A DNA stretch of 50,647 nucleotides from Archangium violaceum Cb vi76 (GCF_000733295.1 NZ_JPMI01000123.1:1-50647); one strand, 5' to 3'; positions 6,711 to 15,790 are shown, counted from the first letter of the stretch. Program-made: numbers and translations. The notes: generated by a model from the sequence alone, not told the origin.

Positions 6711-7850
6711 CTAGCGGCCCTGCACGTTCCAGGACTCGCGCAGCTTGCTGGGGATGCGGAAGGGGGGCCGCCCGGCGCCGCGGTTCATCCACACCATTCC
6801 TTCCACCAGCTTGCGGCCGAACACCTCCGCGAGCCGCGCCACCACCCTGGAGTGGTCTCCCAGCTCGTCCGAGGCCCTGCCCAGCATGGCCAGCGGGCCG
6901 ATCAGGTACCGGGTCCAGTCGGCGGGAGGGACCTTCAGCATGTCGGCGACCTCCTCGCCGAGGATGTGGCGGATGAGCGAGGCCGCCATTCCATCGAAGA
7001 GGTTGCCCGGCGTGACGTGCTCGGCCATCTGGATGAGCGCGCGCGTCATCTCCTGCCCCTCGGGGCTGGCGCGGAAGTGGCGCCGCTGGACGACCTCGGC
7101 GAGCGCCGCGCAGTCCTCGATGTCCTCCGGCAGCACGGCCGCCTCCAACCCCATCAGGTGCCCCACCACCTTCCAGCAGTGCAGGTAGGCGTTCTGCTCC
7201 TCCCTGGACAGCGTGCAGCCCAGCTTCTCGAGGCCCACGATGACGGCGTACGAGAAGTCGACCAGGGTTCCCGCCAGGTCCTCCTGGTTGATGGGGTAGC
7301 CCCACTCGGGGTTCCACTGCCCGCTCTCCAGGATGAGGTGGCGCACCGCCGCGTGCATCAGACGCACCTTCTGGGCGCTGCGGATGCCGCTGCCGCCCGG
7401 GGCCAGCCCGTCCGGCGCCAGCACGTCGATCAGCATCTGCGCCGTTTCCATGATGCGGCGGAAGGGGTCCGTGGCCAGCCGGGCGGTGAGGTGGATGACC
7501 TGGACGCCGTGGGCCGCCGCGTAGCTGGCCGGCAGGGCCCCACAGAAGAGGGAGACGACGGCCTGCGGCCCGTACCGGCCGAACAGCGCCTCGCCGTGGC
7601 GCACGGTGTCCGGGTCCGCCCAGGTGGGGAGTTGCTCCGTGCGCAGCAGGTACTCGCGCAACATCTCCGGGAGCTCGTCGGGGACGAGCTGATCGTTGCG
7701 GATGAGTTGCTGCAGCAGGGCGTTCGCGGTCTCCACCTGTCCCCGCTGGAACAGGGTCTTCACGGTCTCGTCGGCGAGCGGGTCCCCCCGCTGGCGGAAG
7801 CCGTCGAGGAAGTCATCGGTCCATCGATTGGCACGCATGGGCTGCCGCAT
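6711..7850 (-). CDS. DUF2236 / MpaB-like oxygenase family protein
   Basis: About 379 aa from ATG 7850 (alternative ATG 7838); the frame extends to 8027 but the added 59 residues look non-coding and overlap the divergent gene's start region. Family features include TRLATDPFRRIMETAQM, VRLMHAAVRHLI, the central NPEWGYPINQEDLAGTLVDFSYAVIVGLEKLG segment broken over two helices, and an FDGMAASLIRHILGEEVADML region near the end. DUF2236 includes the heme-dependent latex-clearing protein Lcp and MpaB. The His residues of VRLMHAAVRH are candidates for heme ligation by family analogy. The substrate is unknown. The start is uncertain because no clear Shine-Dalgarno is present. Confidence 0.75.
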   Translation of the reverse strand: MRQPMRANRWTDDFLDGFRQRGDPLADETVKTLFQRGQVETANALLQQLIRNDQLVPDELPEMLREYLLRTEQLPTWADPDTVRHGEALFGRYGPQAVVSLFCGALPASYAAAHGVQVIHLTARLATDPFRRIMETAQMLIDVLAPDGLAPGGSGIRSAQKVRLMHAAVRHLILESGQWNPEWGYPINQEDLAGTLVDFSYAVIVGLEKLGCTLSREEQNAYLHCWKVVGHLMGLEAAVLPEDIEDCAALAEVVQRRHFRASPEGQEMTRALIQMAEHVTPGNLFDGMAASLIRHILGEEVADMLKVPPADWTRYLIGPLAMLGRASDELGDHSRVVARLAEVFGRKLVEGMVWMNRGAGRPPFRIPSKLRESWNVQGR

Positions 7851-7996
7851 TCTATCCGGCTGCTCTCGTTTGGCTCGAAATGCGCCGGGGAGCCGGGCGG
7901 ACAGGCGGATGGTCTCCTCGACGGAGGGGGCGTTGCCGCTCCGGCCAGCGGAGCCCCAGCTTTCCTGGAGGCTTTGGCCTCCAGGGAGGGTTGAGC

Positions 7997-9181
7997 GTGG
8001 AAACAGAGAGGCCCATTCGTTCGCCACTCGAGCCCGTGAATGACCGGGAGCCGGTGGTGGTGCCTCGCTCCCAGGTGACGGTGAAGACGGTGCTCACCGT
8101 CTGCGCCACCGTGGTGGGGGTGTTGGCCGCCCTCTACCTGCTCGTCCACGGCATCATCACCCTCACCCTCAGTGTCACGGCCATCCTCCTGGCGGTGGCT
8201 TTCAACCATGGAGTGGAATGGCTGCAGCGGTGGGGCCTGAAGCGGCCCCTGGCCATCGCCACGGTGATACTGCTCGTCCTCGGGACGCTCGTGGGTGTGG
8301 GCTTCCTCATCATCCCCGCCACCGTGGCCCAGGTCCGCGAGTTGATCGAGCGTCTGCCGGAGCTCAACGAGCGCATGCACCAGACCTGGCTCTTCCAGTG
8401 GCTCGACGCGCGGCTGGGCCTGGAGCAACGGCTGGGGTCGCTCGGCGGGGACGGCTCCGGGCTCCTCCAGCGGACCGTGGAGCCGGCCCTGCGCGTGCTG
8501 CGAGGGCTGGTGGCGGGCGTGGGCGCCTTCGTCACCGTGCTCTTCCTCGTCGTCTTCATGCTCGTCCATGGCGGCCGGGTGGTGCGGGGCGTACTCGCCG
8601 AGTCCCTGCCGGCCCACCGCCAGCGCTACGAGCGGGTGTTGAACAAGGTGTACCAGGCCGTGGGGGGCTACCTGAGCGGGCTGGCCCTCATTGGCGTGGT
8701 GAACGCGGTCTGCGCCACCCTCTTCCTGGCCATCCTCGGCGTGCCCTTCTTCCTGCCGCTCGGAATCCTCTCCGGCCTGGGCAGCCTCATCCCCCTGCTG
8801 GGCGCCACCGCGGCCGGCTTGCTGCTCGCGGTGGTGGCGTACGCCTCGGGCGGGGTCTGGGACTTCCTGGCGGTGGGCATCTACGCCACCCTCTACCAGC
8901 AGTTCGAGAACCACGTGCTGGCGCCCGTCATCTACAAGCGCACCGTGGAGCTCAACCCGCTGGTGACGCTGCTCGGCATCATCCTCTTCGCCGAGCTGGC
9001 CGGGGTGCTCGGCACCTTCCTGGCGGTGCCCATCGTGGGCGCCTGTCAGATCGTCATCCGCGAGCTGCTCCTCCTGCGGCGCGAGCGCCTCGGACTGCCC
9101 TTGAAGGGAGACGTGGCGGAGCAACTCGAGAAGCGCGCTCCCCGGCGCCCGCCCTTCTGGCGCCGGCCCCGCCACGTGTGA
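7997..9181 (+). CDS. AI-2E family / PerM-type membrane transporter
   Basis: 394 aa. Starts at GTG 7997, with AGGGAGGG ending 6 nt upstream; the frame is open further upstream without a ribosome site. It has the typical UPF0118 layout: two N-terminal membrane helices (VLTVCATVVGVLAALYLLVH; LAIATVILLVLGTLVGVGF), a soluble stretch rich in charged helices (LIERLPELNERM), then about six C-terminal helices with PFFLPLGILSGLGSLIPLLG and the conserved YQQFENHVLAPVIYKRTVELNPLVTLL. The family exports or imports small molecules or ions; AI-2 transport is shown for only a few members. It is divergent from the DUF2236 gene. Confidence 0.88.
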   Translation: METERPIRSPLEPVNDREPVVVPRSQVTVKTVLTVCATVVGVLAALYLLVHGIITLTLSVTAILLAVAFNHGVEWLQRWGLKRPLAIATVILLVLGTLVGVGFLIIPATVAQVRELIERLPELNERMHQTWLFQWLDARLGLEQRLGSLGGDGSGLLQRTVEPALRVLRGLVAGVGAFVTVLFLVVFMLVHGGRVVRGVLAESLPAHRQRYERVLNKVYQAVGGYLSGLALIGVVNAVCATLFLAILGVPFFLPLGILSGLGSLIPLLGATAAGLLLAVVAYASGGVWDFLAVGIYATLYQQFENHVLAPVIYKRTVELNPLVTLLGIILFAELAGVLGTFLAVPIVGACQIVIRELLLLRRERLGLPLKGDVAEQLEKRAPRRPPFWRRPRHV

Positions 9182-9193
9182 GGCGGAGGCCGT

Positions 9194-10000
9194 TCAGCGC
9201 TCGGGCCGGTACATGGCGGCGGTGCGCTGGGCGAGGAAGCCGCGCGGGAGCAACCTCGCGGCGAATGTCAGCGTCTGGTTGAGCAGCCCGGGGACGTAGA
9301 GCTCCTTGCGGTGGATGAAGGCCCGCACCGCGTGCGCGGCGCAGTCCGTGGCGCTCATCATCCCCAGGTCGCCCGACTTGAAGCGGTTGGACAGCCCCGT
9401 CCTGTCGAGCATCTCCGTGGAGATGCCGCCCGGAGCGAAGACGGTGACGGACACGCCCTGGGGCCGCAGCTCCTGCGTCAGCGCCTGGCCATAGCTGGTG
9501 ACGAAGGCCTTGGTGCCGCTGTAGGCCGCCTGGTACGGCACCGGGATGAAGCCCGCCACGCTGGAGACGAACATCAGCCCGCCCCGGGTCCCGCGCTCGA
9601 CGAGGTGGCGCGCGAAGAGGGTGGAGAGACGCACCAGGCTGGTGACGTTGGTGTTCAGCATGGACTGGAACTCGTTCCACTCCAGCTTCAGCGCATCCCC
9701 CCAGTACGCCACGCCGGCGTTGAGGATGACGCCGTGGATGTCCCGCTCGCGCGTGGCCTCGGTGAAGACGCGCTCCACGTCCTCGGGCCGCGACAGGTCG
9801 GCCACGATGAAGGCGGCCTGCACGCCGTAGCGCGAGCGCAACTCCTCGCACAGCGCCTCCAGCCGCTCCCGCCGCCGCGCCACCACCAGCACGTGGCCAC
9901 CCTGGTCCCTCGCGATGGAACGGGCCATCTCCTCTCCCAGTCCCGACGAGGCACCGGTGACGAGGGTCCAACGCGCCCGAAGCTCCAGCATCCGATTCAT
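9194..10000 (-). CDS. short-chain dehydrogenase/reductase
   Basis: 268 aa from ATG 10000, with AGGG about 9 nt upstream; a GTG at 10009 is possible. A classical SDR: TGASSGLGEEMA cofactor loop, ARRRERL after beta-2 (Arg-rich, favouring NADPH), NAGVAYWG, catalytic Ser in FVSSVAGFIP and YSGTK (Tyr-x-x-x-Lys), then PGGISTEML. The length and C-terminus (FAARLLPRGFLAQRTAAMYRPER) fit the DltE/SadH-like group. The substrate is not predictable. It is convergent with the AI-2E gene, with 12 bp between the stops. Confidence 0.85.
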   Translation of the reverse strand: MNRMLELRARWTLVTGASSGLGEEMARSIARDQGGHVLVVARRRERLEALCEELRSRYGVQAAFIVADLSRPEDVERVFTEATRERDIHGVILNAGVAYWGDALKLEWNEFQSMLNTNVTSLVRLSTLFARHLVERGTRGGLMFVSSVAGFIPVPYQAAYSGTKAFVTSYGQALTQELRPQGVSVTVFAPGGISTEMLDRTGLSNRFKSGDLGMMSATDCAAHAVRAFIHRKELYVPGLLNQTLTFAARLLPRGFLAQRTAAMYRPER

Positions 10001-10074
10001 GCCGCGCACCCTAACCCGTCACCGCCGGGAGCGCATGGTCCACGAGCGGGGGCAGGGGAGGCGGGGCCTCGACC

Positions 10075-10105
10075 CGGCCCCCTCCCGGTGGGGAGAGGGC
10101 GGGGA
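10075..10105. repeat. degenerate REP-like G/C palindrome in intergenic region
   Basis: CCCCTCCCGGTGGGGAGAGGG with flanking GGCCCC and GCGGGGAGG resembles the palindrome at 31-66 (CCCTCTCCC, spacer, GGGAGAGGG) with small losses in the left arm. It lies between the lipase-like gene (ends 10150) and the SDR start (10000) on the minus strand, where it could also act as a terminator for the former. Confidence 0.45.
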
Positions 10106-10149
10106 GGCCAGGCGGGGTGGTGACTCCCCGCCCGGGGACTTCCTGGGGA

Positions 10150-11226
10150 CTACGGCGTGGCCGGGTCCAGCAGGGACATGAGCCAGCCAGCGCGCTCGTG
10201 GCCCGACCTGTTCCACTGGGGGTTCTTGCCGCCCACCACCTGCGTGTCGGTGAACGTCGGGGCGCTCGAGGTCGAGCCCGTGCTCATCGTGCCGCCGTAG
10301 AAGGTCGGGTGCGTGTTGTCCGACTGGATGTAGTCGAAGCTGGTGCCCGAGCTCGCGAAGTGCGTGTTGGCGTCGCGCAGCGTGCCCACCAGCGTGCTGG
10401 TGATGCGGGCCACGTAGGCGGCCTCGGTCTCGCCGGAGACGTAGCGCAGGGCGTCGCTGTCGATCTTCCCGTCACCGTTGGTGTCGTAGTCCGCGCCCAT
10501 GTACTCGGCGAACGCGTCCGCGCACTTGAAGCCGTACTTCTCCGCCAGGTTGCAGGTGCGCCAGTTGCTCTTGGCCAGGTAGGGCAGGAACTTGGCGCGC
10601 TTGTTGATCCTCGTCCCGGTGCTGGAGTCCGTGCAGCTGGTCTGCACGTTGTCCGCGTCGAAGCCGGGATAGTAGATGTTCATGACGATCTTGGCCTTGG
10701 CCGACGTCGCGTACTGGTTGATGGCCTGCATGGCCCTCTCCGTGTACGTGGTGCAGTTGGCCAGGGCGGTGTCCAGACCGGCGTAGCTGCAGGTGCCCGT
10801 CTGGTCCGTGAAGGCAGAGCGCGCCTGCAGGTAGTCGTTGCCGCACATCTCGAACATCACCACGCGGGTGTTGCTCGTCTGCATGTACGAGCGCTCGGAG
10901 ACGATCTTGTTGTTGTAGATGTCGTCGGCCCGCGCGCCGGACTTGGTGCGGCGCACCACCTCGATGTTGGCGCCAAAGTCCTTGGCCAGGTACTCGCCCT
11001 CGACGGCGGGCGCCGCGCGCTTGGCCACGCTGAAGAGGCCACCGTTGTAGCCGGCGAAGATGGAGTCACCGTAGGCCACGACGCGGTACGTCGAGGCGGC
11101 GCCACGGTTGATGGTCCACGACGTGTTCTGGTTGATGGTGCTCGCGAGCGCGTCGCCGCCCAGCACCAGGCTGGCCGTGAGCGTCACGGCGAGGGACACA
11201 CCCTGCCCGTTGAGACGAGAGAACAT
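10150..11226 (-). CDS. secreted SGNH/GDSL-family hydrolase
   Basis: 358 aa. Start at 11226, with CAGGAG upstream. The signal peptide (SLAVTLTASLVLGGDALA) is cleaved near residue 28. SGNH blocks: block I AYGDSIFAGY (nucleophile S55), block III MCGNDYLQ (oxyanion Asn), block V SDNTHPTFYGG (Asp-x-x-His). Acts as an extracellular esterase or lipase on lipids or acetylated glycans; the substrate is unknown. An insertion contains DTNGDGKIDSDAL, a calcium-loop sequence like an EF-hand or dockerin half. Cys residues in CTYTE, CTDS and CNLA probably form disulfides. Confidence 0.85.
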   Translation of the reverse strand: MFSRLNGQGVSLAVTLTASLVLGGDALASTINQNTSWTINRGAASTYRVVAYGDSIFAGYNGGLFSVAKRAAPAVEGEYLAKDFGANIEVVRRTKSGARADDIYNNKIVSERSYMQTSNTRVVMFEMCGNDYLQARSAFTDQTGTCSYAGLDTALANCTTYTERAMQAINQYATSAKAKIVMNIYYPGFDADNVQTSCTDSSTGTRINKRAKFLPYLAKSNWRTCNLAEKYGFKCADAFAEYMGADYDTNGDGKIDSDALRYVSGETEAAYVARITSTLVGTLRDANTHFASSGTSFDYIQSDNTHPTFYGGTMSTGSTSSAPTFTDTQVVGGKNPQWNRSGHERAGWLMSLLDPATP

Positions 11227-11553
11227 GATGACTCCTGGAATCGTGAATTGGGGGTGAAACAGGAGCACGGCTTATTCGCCGGCATCACCGATATAACAGA
11301 AAGTTTGGATGTTTCGAACAGCTTGAGACGAATTCGCCGCGGATCGCTGTTTGCCTGAGGCGTCAATCAATGACAGGCCGCGTCATCCTCTGCGTGACGC
11401 GCTGTGTTGCGGTGGGGCTGTCATCTACTCATCAGTCGCGGTGTCCCGGCGGCACGCTGGCGATTCCGTTCGCCATGACCGTCCTGGTGGAGCGGACGGT
11501 GGGCACCCTGCGCGAGCCACCGCCGCCCTCTTCACCCTGCCCGTCGCGAGTGC
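11227..11553. other. intergenic region with possible promoter for the SGNH hydrolase
   Basis: No gene found. On the minus strand, TTCGAA (11313-11318), 17 bp and TATATC (11290-11295) form a weak sigma-70-like promoter in a locally A/T-rich stretch, giving a leader of about 57 nt before the hydrolase start. The rest (11346-11553) has frequent stops and no motif I recognise. Confidence 0.35.
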
Positions 11554-11988
11554 CTAGCGCACGAGACGCAGCGCGCGGTAGCCCGGGACTTCCGCGGCGC
11601 GCGCCCGGACCTCGAACCAGTTGTCGCGGTACGGGTGGCCGCCGCGCGCGAACTGCCAGAGCGAGGCGAGCCCGTAGAGGGGGAGGAACAGCGGGCCGAG
11701 CACGAGGGTCTGCATGACGTGCGCGCGCTCGTGGCGCACCAGGCGGATCTGCCGGGGGCCGTCCGCGCCGGAATAGGTGACCACGGCGCCAATGGTGAAG
11801 GCGGCGATGTGGAAGCGGCGCATGTACCAGTCGAGCGGTCCGCCCGGTTGGACGACGAAGTGGAGGATGCCCTCCTCGTCCACCGACTCGAGCCGGGTGA
11901 AGAGCATGGCGAGCATCAGGCCCAGTATCGTCACTGGGAGTGCCCAGACGTAACCGGCGAACCAGAGCACCTTCCTCATGGGCCTCAT
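11554..11988 (-). CDS. small membrane protein with HExxH motif
   Basis: 144 aa from ATG 11988 (ATG 11979 also possible). A first membrane helix (VLWFAGYVWALPVTILGLMLAML, residues 7-29) and a second hydrophobic stretch (IAAFTIGAVVTY) precede R-H86-E-R-A-H90, a zinc-protease motif. A third hydrophobic segment (LVLGPLFLPLYGLASLW) follows, then GGHPYRDNWFEVRARA, where E126 could be the third zinc ligand as in gluzincins. This is much shorter than M48 or M56 proteases. Activity is unproven; it may be a non-catalytic relic. It is divergent from the sirtuin gene across about 160 bp. Confidence 0.7.
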   Translation of the reverse strand: MRPMRKVLWFAGYVWALPVTILGLMLAMLFTRLESVDEEGILHFVVQPGGPLDWYMRRFHIAAFTIGAVVTYSGADGPRQIRLVRHERAHVMQTLVLGPLFLPLYGLASLWQFARGGHPYRDNWFEVRARAAEVPGYRALRLVR

Positions 11989-12150
11989 GATGCCAGCGGG
12001 CCGGGGGAAACATCCTGGCCACCGGAGGAGAGCTGGCGGCTTCCTGACAGCTGGCCCTGGAAGTGACTCGCGCCGGACGATGCCCGGACGCCTGCTCCCC
12101 CGGCGGGAGTCCGGCGAGCGCGCGGAGGGCACGTTATAGATTCACCCCGA

Positions 12151-13008
12151 ATGACCGCCCCCCTGGAACAACCCTCTCCCTCCACCGGCGACATGGACGC
12201 CCTGGCCGCGTTGCTGCGGGGCCGCCGGCTCGTGGTGCTCACGGGGGCCGGGTGCAGCACCGAGTCGGGCATCCCGGACTACCGGGGGCCCGGCACGCGC
12301 GCCCGTGCCCGCAACCCCATCCAGCATCGCGAGTTCCTCACCAGACCCGAGGTGCGTACGCGTTACTGGGCCCGGAGCCTGCTCGGCTGGCCGCGCTTCT
12401 CGTCGGCCCGGCCCAACGCGGCGCACCAGGCGCTCGCCACCCTGGAGCGGGAGGGCCATGTGCTGGGCCTCATCACCCAGAACGTGGACCGGTTGCACCA
12501 TGCCGCGGGCAGCCAACGGGTCATCGAGCTCCACGGGGCGCTTGCCCGGGTGCGGTGTCTGGACTGTGAGGCCATCGAGCCCCGGGTGGAGCTGCAGGAG
12601 CGCCTGCGGGCCCTCAACCCCGGTTTCGCGGAGCGGACCGCCGAGCTGCGGCCGGATGGGGACGCCGAGCTGCCCGTCGAAGCGGTGCGGGACTTCCAGG
12701 TGGCGGTCTGCATCCGCTGTGGCGGGACGCTGAAGCCGGACGTGGTCTTCTTCGGTGACAACGTTCCACCGCCCACGGTGGAGGCGGCGTTCTCGCTGCT
12801 CGAGGAGGGCGACGCGCTGCTGGTGGTGGGCTCCTCCCTGGCCATCTACTCGGGCTTCCGTTTCCTCCAGCGCGCCGCGGATCGCCACATGCCCATTGGC
12901 CTCGTCAACATCGGCGAGTGCCGTGGGGGAGAGTTGGTGGATGTGCGGGTGGAGGCCCGGGCGGGGGAGGTGCTCCCCCAGCTCGCGGCGGCGCTCGCCA
13001 CCGGTTGA
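12151..13008 (+). CDS. Sir2-family NAD-dependent protein deacylase (class II/SIRT4-like)
   Basis: 285 aa. The NAD-binding motif GAGCSTESGIPDYRG and TQNVDRLHHAAGS are intact, with catalytic H128 in ELHGAL. Four zinc cysteines are at C136, C139, C187 and C190 (CLDC...CIRC). KPDVVFFGDNVP and GSSLAIYSGFR complete the fold. The 48-residue zinc insert and ESGIPDYRG fit SIRT4-like bacterial sirtuins, which remove acyl groups from lysines. It stands alone, divergent from the HExxH gene. A GNAT gene follows 71 bp downstream, so an acylation/deacylation pairing is possible but speculative. Confidence 0.92.
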   Translation: MTAPLEQPSPSTGDMDALAALLRGRRLVVLTGAGCSTESGIPDYRGPGTRARARNPIQHREFLTRPEVRTRYWARSLLGWPRFSSARPNAAHQALATLEREGHVLGLITQNVDRLHHAAGSQRVIELHGALARVRCLDCEAIEPRVELQERLRALNPGFAERTAELRPDGDAELPVEAVRDFQVAVCIRCGGTLKPDVVFFGDNVPPPTVEAAFSLLEEGDALLVVGSSLAIYSGFRFLQRAADRHMPIGLVNIGECRGGELVDVRVEARAGEVLPQLAAALATG

Positions 13009-13079
13009 GCCCGAGTCCTGTTGTGTGACACGGCGCTCCGGTCCAATCTCCCGGGGCCCCCGCGACCCGAGAGGACCCG

Positions 13080-13550
13080 ATGCCCGCAGTCATCCGCCCC
13101 GCGACTCCAGAGGACCTTCCGGCACTGGCCGCCGCGCTGGCACCGCTTCCCCTCTTCAAGGCCTATGGCCTGGAGGCCCCGGCCCTGGCGGCTCGCTTCA
13201 AGGGGGCGCTGGAGCGGGGCGAGGGCCTGCTCATGGCCACCGACGAGAGCGGCCCGGTGGGGGTCTGCTGGTTCCTCACCCGGGGCACCTTCGGAACGGG
13301 GGCCTACCTGCGGACGCTCGCCATCCGGGAGGATCGGCATGGCTCGGGCCTCGGTGCGCAACTGCTCGCCGCGTACGAGGCCGGGTGTGGAGAGCCGTCC
13401 GGGGGCTACTTCCTGCTCACCTCGGACTTCAACGAGGGCGCGCAGCGCTTCTACCAGCGGCACGGGTACCGTCAGGTGGGCCAGCTCCCGGGCTTCGCCG
13501 TCCCGGGTGTCACCGAGCTCGTCTTCTGGAAGCCGCGCGTCAGGGGATGA
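13080..13550 (+). CDS. GNAT-family N-acetyltransferase
   Basis: 156 aa. Starts ATG 13080, preceded by GAGAGGA. GNAT core: IRPATPEDLPALAAAL at the start, the acetyl-CoA pyrophosphate loop in LAIREDRHGSGLGAQLLAAY (R/Q-x-x-G-x-G/A), then NEGAQRFYQRHGYRQVG. The substrate is unknown; it could be a small amine or a protein terminus. It lies downstream of the sirtuin in the same direction. Its 3' end overlaps the convergent deacetylase gene by 11 bp. Confidence 0.87.
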   Translation: MPAVIRPATPEDLPALAAALAPLPLFKAYGLEAPALAARFKGALERGEGLLMATDESGPVGVCWFLTRGTFGTGAYLRTLAIREDRHGSGLGAQLLAAYEAGCGEPSGGYFLLTSDFNEGAQRFYQRHGYRQVGQLPGFAVPGVTELVFWKPRVRG

Positions 13551-14367
13551 CTTCCGCCACCGCGGGAAGCTCGGGCGCCTCCGAGGGCTGGCACGTGGGC
13601 CACGTGTGGTCCTCGAGCAGCGTGCCCACGGTGACGAGCTCGAAGCCGCGCTTGCGCAGCCCCTTGATGATGTCCGGCAGCGCCGCCGCGGTGGCGAAGC
13701 GCTTGTGGTTCATGTGCAGCACCACGATGCCGCCAGGGCTCGCCTTGCGCACCACCCAGTCCGTCAGCCGCTTCGCGGGAATGGTGGTGTCCGGGTCTCC
13801 CGAGGGCAAGTCGTAGTTGAGGGTGACGAGCGACGCCTGGGACGCGAGCCAGGCGACACGCCGGTCCACCTCGCCGAAGGGCGGGCGGAAGTACTTGGGG
13901 ATGCGGCCCGTCAGGTCATAGACGACCCGCTGCGTGCGCTGCAGCTCCTCCAGCACCTTCTGGTCATCCTTCACCTGGGGCATGTGCGGATGGGAGAAGG
14001 TGTGGTTGCCGAACTCGAAGCCCGGGTACTGCGCGAGCTCCTCGATGCGCCCCGGGTTGGCCAGCGCCCACCCGCCGCCGATGAAGAGGGTGGCCGGCGT
14101 CCCCGTTTCCACCAGGGTGCGGATGACGCGCTCGTCGTACTCGTTGTGGCGCGTGGAGCAGGCGTCGAAGGTGAGCGCCACCCGCATCCGGTTGCGGCTC
14201 CCGTTCGTCACGATGGGCGCCGTCATGCAGGCGGTGGGCTCCGGTGGGGCGGGGGCCTTCTTCTCCTCGCGAGGCGCCTCGGGCTCCTCGGGGGGAGTCC
14301 AGAGACAGGCGCTCGTGGCGAGCGCCACCAGCGTCAGCAAGGAATGCACGGGAGACCAACGGGCCAT
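13540..14367 (-). CDS. polysaccharide deacetylase lipoprotein (NodB homology domain)
   Basis: 275 aa from ATG 14367 with AGGAG upstream; a lipoprotein signal ends ALATSAC. After a Pro/Glu linker, the NodB domain shows motif 1 VALTFDACST (TFDAC instead of TFDDG), motif 2 FGNHTFSHPHM (H-x-x-x-H metal pair), motif 3 YFRPPFGEVD and a late LHMNHKR. The TFDAC variant lacks the second motif-1 Asp; I recall a subgroup like this, but the metal site may differ. It acts in the envelope on N- or O-acetylated glycan (peptidoglycan or exopolysaccharide). Confidence 0.85.
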   Translation of the reverse strand: MARWSPVHSLLTLVALATSACLWTPPEEPEAPREEKKAPAPPEPTACMTAPIVTNGSRNRMRVALTFDACSTRHNEYDERVIRTLVETGTPATLFIGGGWALANPGRIEELAQYPGFEFGNHTFSHPHMPQVKDDQKVLEELQRTQRVVYDLTGRIPKYFRPPFGEVDRRVAWLASQASLVTLNYDLPSGDPDTTIPAKRLTDWVVRKASPGGIVVLHMNHKRFATAAALPDIIKGLRKRGFELVTVGTLLEDHTWPTCQPSEAPELPAVAEVIP

Positions 14368-14584
14368 GGTGCGACGCGCTCCTGTCATCCGCCCGCGGGC
14401 GGAGGGAACGGTGCAGGTATAGCGCGGATGGCTGCCGGCTTGTTGGGTGTGCAACGAGCAGTGCACCCCTGTGACGGGCCGTGTGGCACCCGTGGCGGAG
14501 GTTTACGGAGTCCTCGAATTCGGATGCCTCCAGCGGACCGCCGAGGGCCCTTGACGCGCGGGCCGGAGCACGCTCGACGGGGGC

Positions 14585-15790
14585 TCAGGGCCGCCCGTTG
14601 GCGAACAGCGTCAGGCTGAGCGACAGGTCCTGGTGCACGTTGCCCAGACCCGGGATGTAGCCCTGCTCGCCGAAGGTGCACAGGCCCAGCAGGGGGACTC
14701 CCGGCAGCAGCCGCGAGAATGTCCGCAGGCCCTCGTCCACGCGAGGCCCCAGTGCGCCCGCGCACCCGGCGCAGAAGATGAGCGCCGCGCCCTTCACGTC
14801 CCGCGTGGTCAGGTTGCCCTGTGCCAGCGCCAGGTCGATGAGGTGGGCCACCTCGTTCACCAGTCCCTCGGCGGTACCCGTCATCAGACACACCTCGTCC
14901 CGTGGCTCGATGCGGGCGAAGACGTCCACCGAGCCCCGGTCCGCGTGGACGTGGGCCGGGTGCACCGTCACGTAGTGGTCCCGTTGGCTCACCCCGCGGC
15001 GGACGGCGATGGGCCGCAGCGCCGTCTGGGCCAGGATGTTGCCGCCCGAGCGCACCTGGTCGTCGATGGCGCCTTCCATCCAGCGCCCCAGCACCTGGGC
15101 GGCGGGCTGGCCATCCAGCGTCAGCAGGGTGCGGCCCTCGGCCGCCGTGGCCCGGGCCATGGTCCCCGTGGGGGTATAGGGCGTGCACAGCGCCGTTCCC
15201 ACCCGCACCTCGCCAAAGAGGCCCAGGAGCGACACGCCCGTGGGGACCGGGCCCTCGTGCGTGAAGACACTCCACTGTCCGGCGATGGCATGGTCCGCGG
15301 CGCTGCCTCCCTGACACGGCACGTCCGGGCACACGCTCGCGATGCCCTCCAGCATGCTCTCCTCCGCACCGGGGGAGGCGTTGAAGAGGATCATCCTCGG
15401 CATCCTGCCCCCCGCCTCGCGCACCAGCTCCCGCGCCGCGGCTTCTCCGGCGCGCCGTCCGTCCGCCTCGGTGGAGGCGGCCACGAAGGCCGTCCCCGGT
15501 GCGCCGCCCACCAGCATCACCGCCACCGCCCCGTGGCCCTCGTTGCGGACACCGGCCGCCGTGAGCACGCCCAACGACGTGGTCACCCCATGCAACGGGA
15601 CTCCGGCCAGCGCCTCCCGGAAGGCGGTGTGGACGCGGGACGCCTCGTAGTCCACCGTCGCGGTGATGTAGGCCGCCTGGGCGGTGGCACCTCCGAGCTG
15701 GGCTCGCGCCTGCTCCACCGCGGCCTGGACGGCCTTCTCCACATCCACGGCGTCTCCGACTCCGACTCCGATCGAGACCGTCATCTTCAT
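14585..15790 (-). CDS. FIST-domain sensory protein (FIST_N + FIST_C)
   Basis: 401 aa. Features of FIST_N/FIST_C: an alpha/beta start (VSIGVGVGDAVDVEKAV), LHGVTTSLGVLTAAGV, GGSAADHA with a glycine-rich loop, and a C-terminal GAALIFCAGCAGALGPRVDEGLRTF...PLLGLCTFGEQGYIPG. FIST proteins are soluble ligand sensors usually coupled to signalling domains; this one is standalone. It overlaps the upstream 72-aa gene by 4 bp (ATGA at 15787-15790), so it is translationally coupled, and it ends the operon starting at 17506. Confidence 0.88.
   Translation of the reverse strand: MKMTVSIGVGVGDAVDVEKAVQAAVEQARAQLGGATAQAAYITATVDYEASRVHTAFREALAGVPLHGVTTSLGVLTAAGVRNEGHGAVAVMLVGGAPGTAFVAASTEADGRRAGEAAARELVREAGGRMPRMILFNASPGAEESMLEGIASVCPDVPCQGGSAADHAIAGQWSVFTHEGPVPTGVSLLGLFGEVRVGTALCTPYTPTGTMARATAAEGRTLLTLDGQPAAQVLGRWMEGAIDDQVRSGGNILAQTALRPIAVRRGVSQRDHYVTVHPAHVHADRGSVDVFARIEPRDEVCLMTGTAEGLVNEVAHLIDLALAQGNLTTRDVKGAALIFCAGCAGALGPRVDEGLRTFSRLLPGVPLLGLCTFGEQGYIPGLGNVHQDLSLSLTLFANGRP

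Noticed and set aside
14449-14466. GTGCA-N8-TGCAC inverted repeat before the deacetylase
   Set aside because: Arms of only 5 bp in a GC-rich region; no repetition elsewhere, so not called as an operator.
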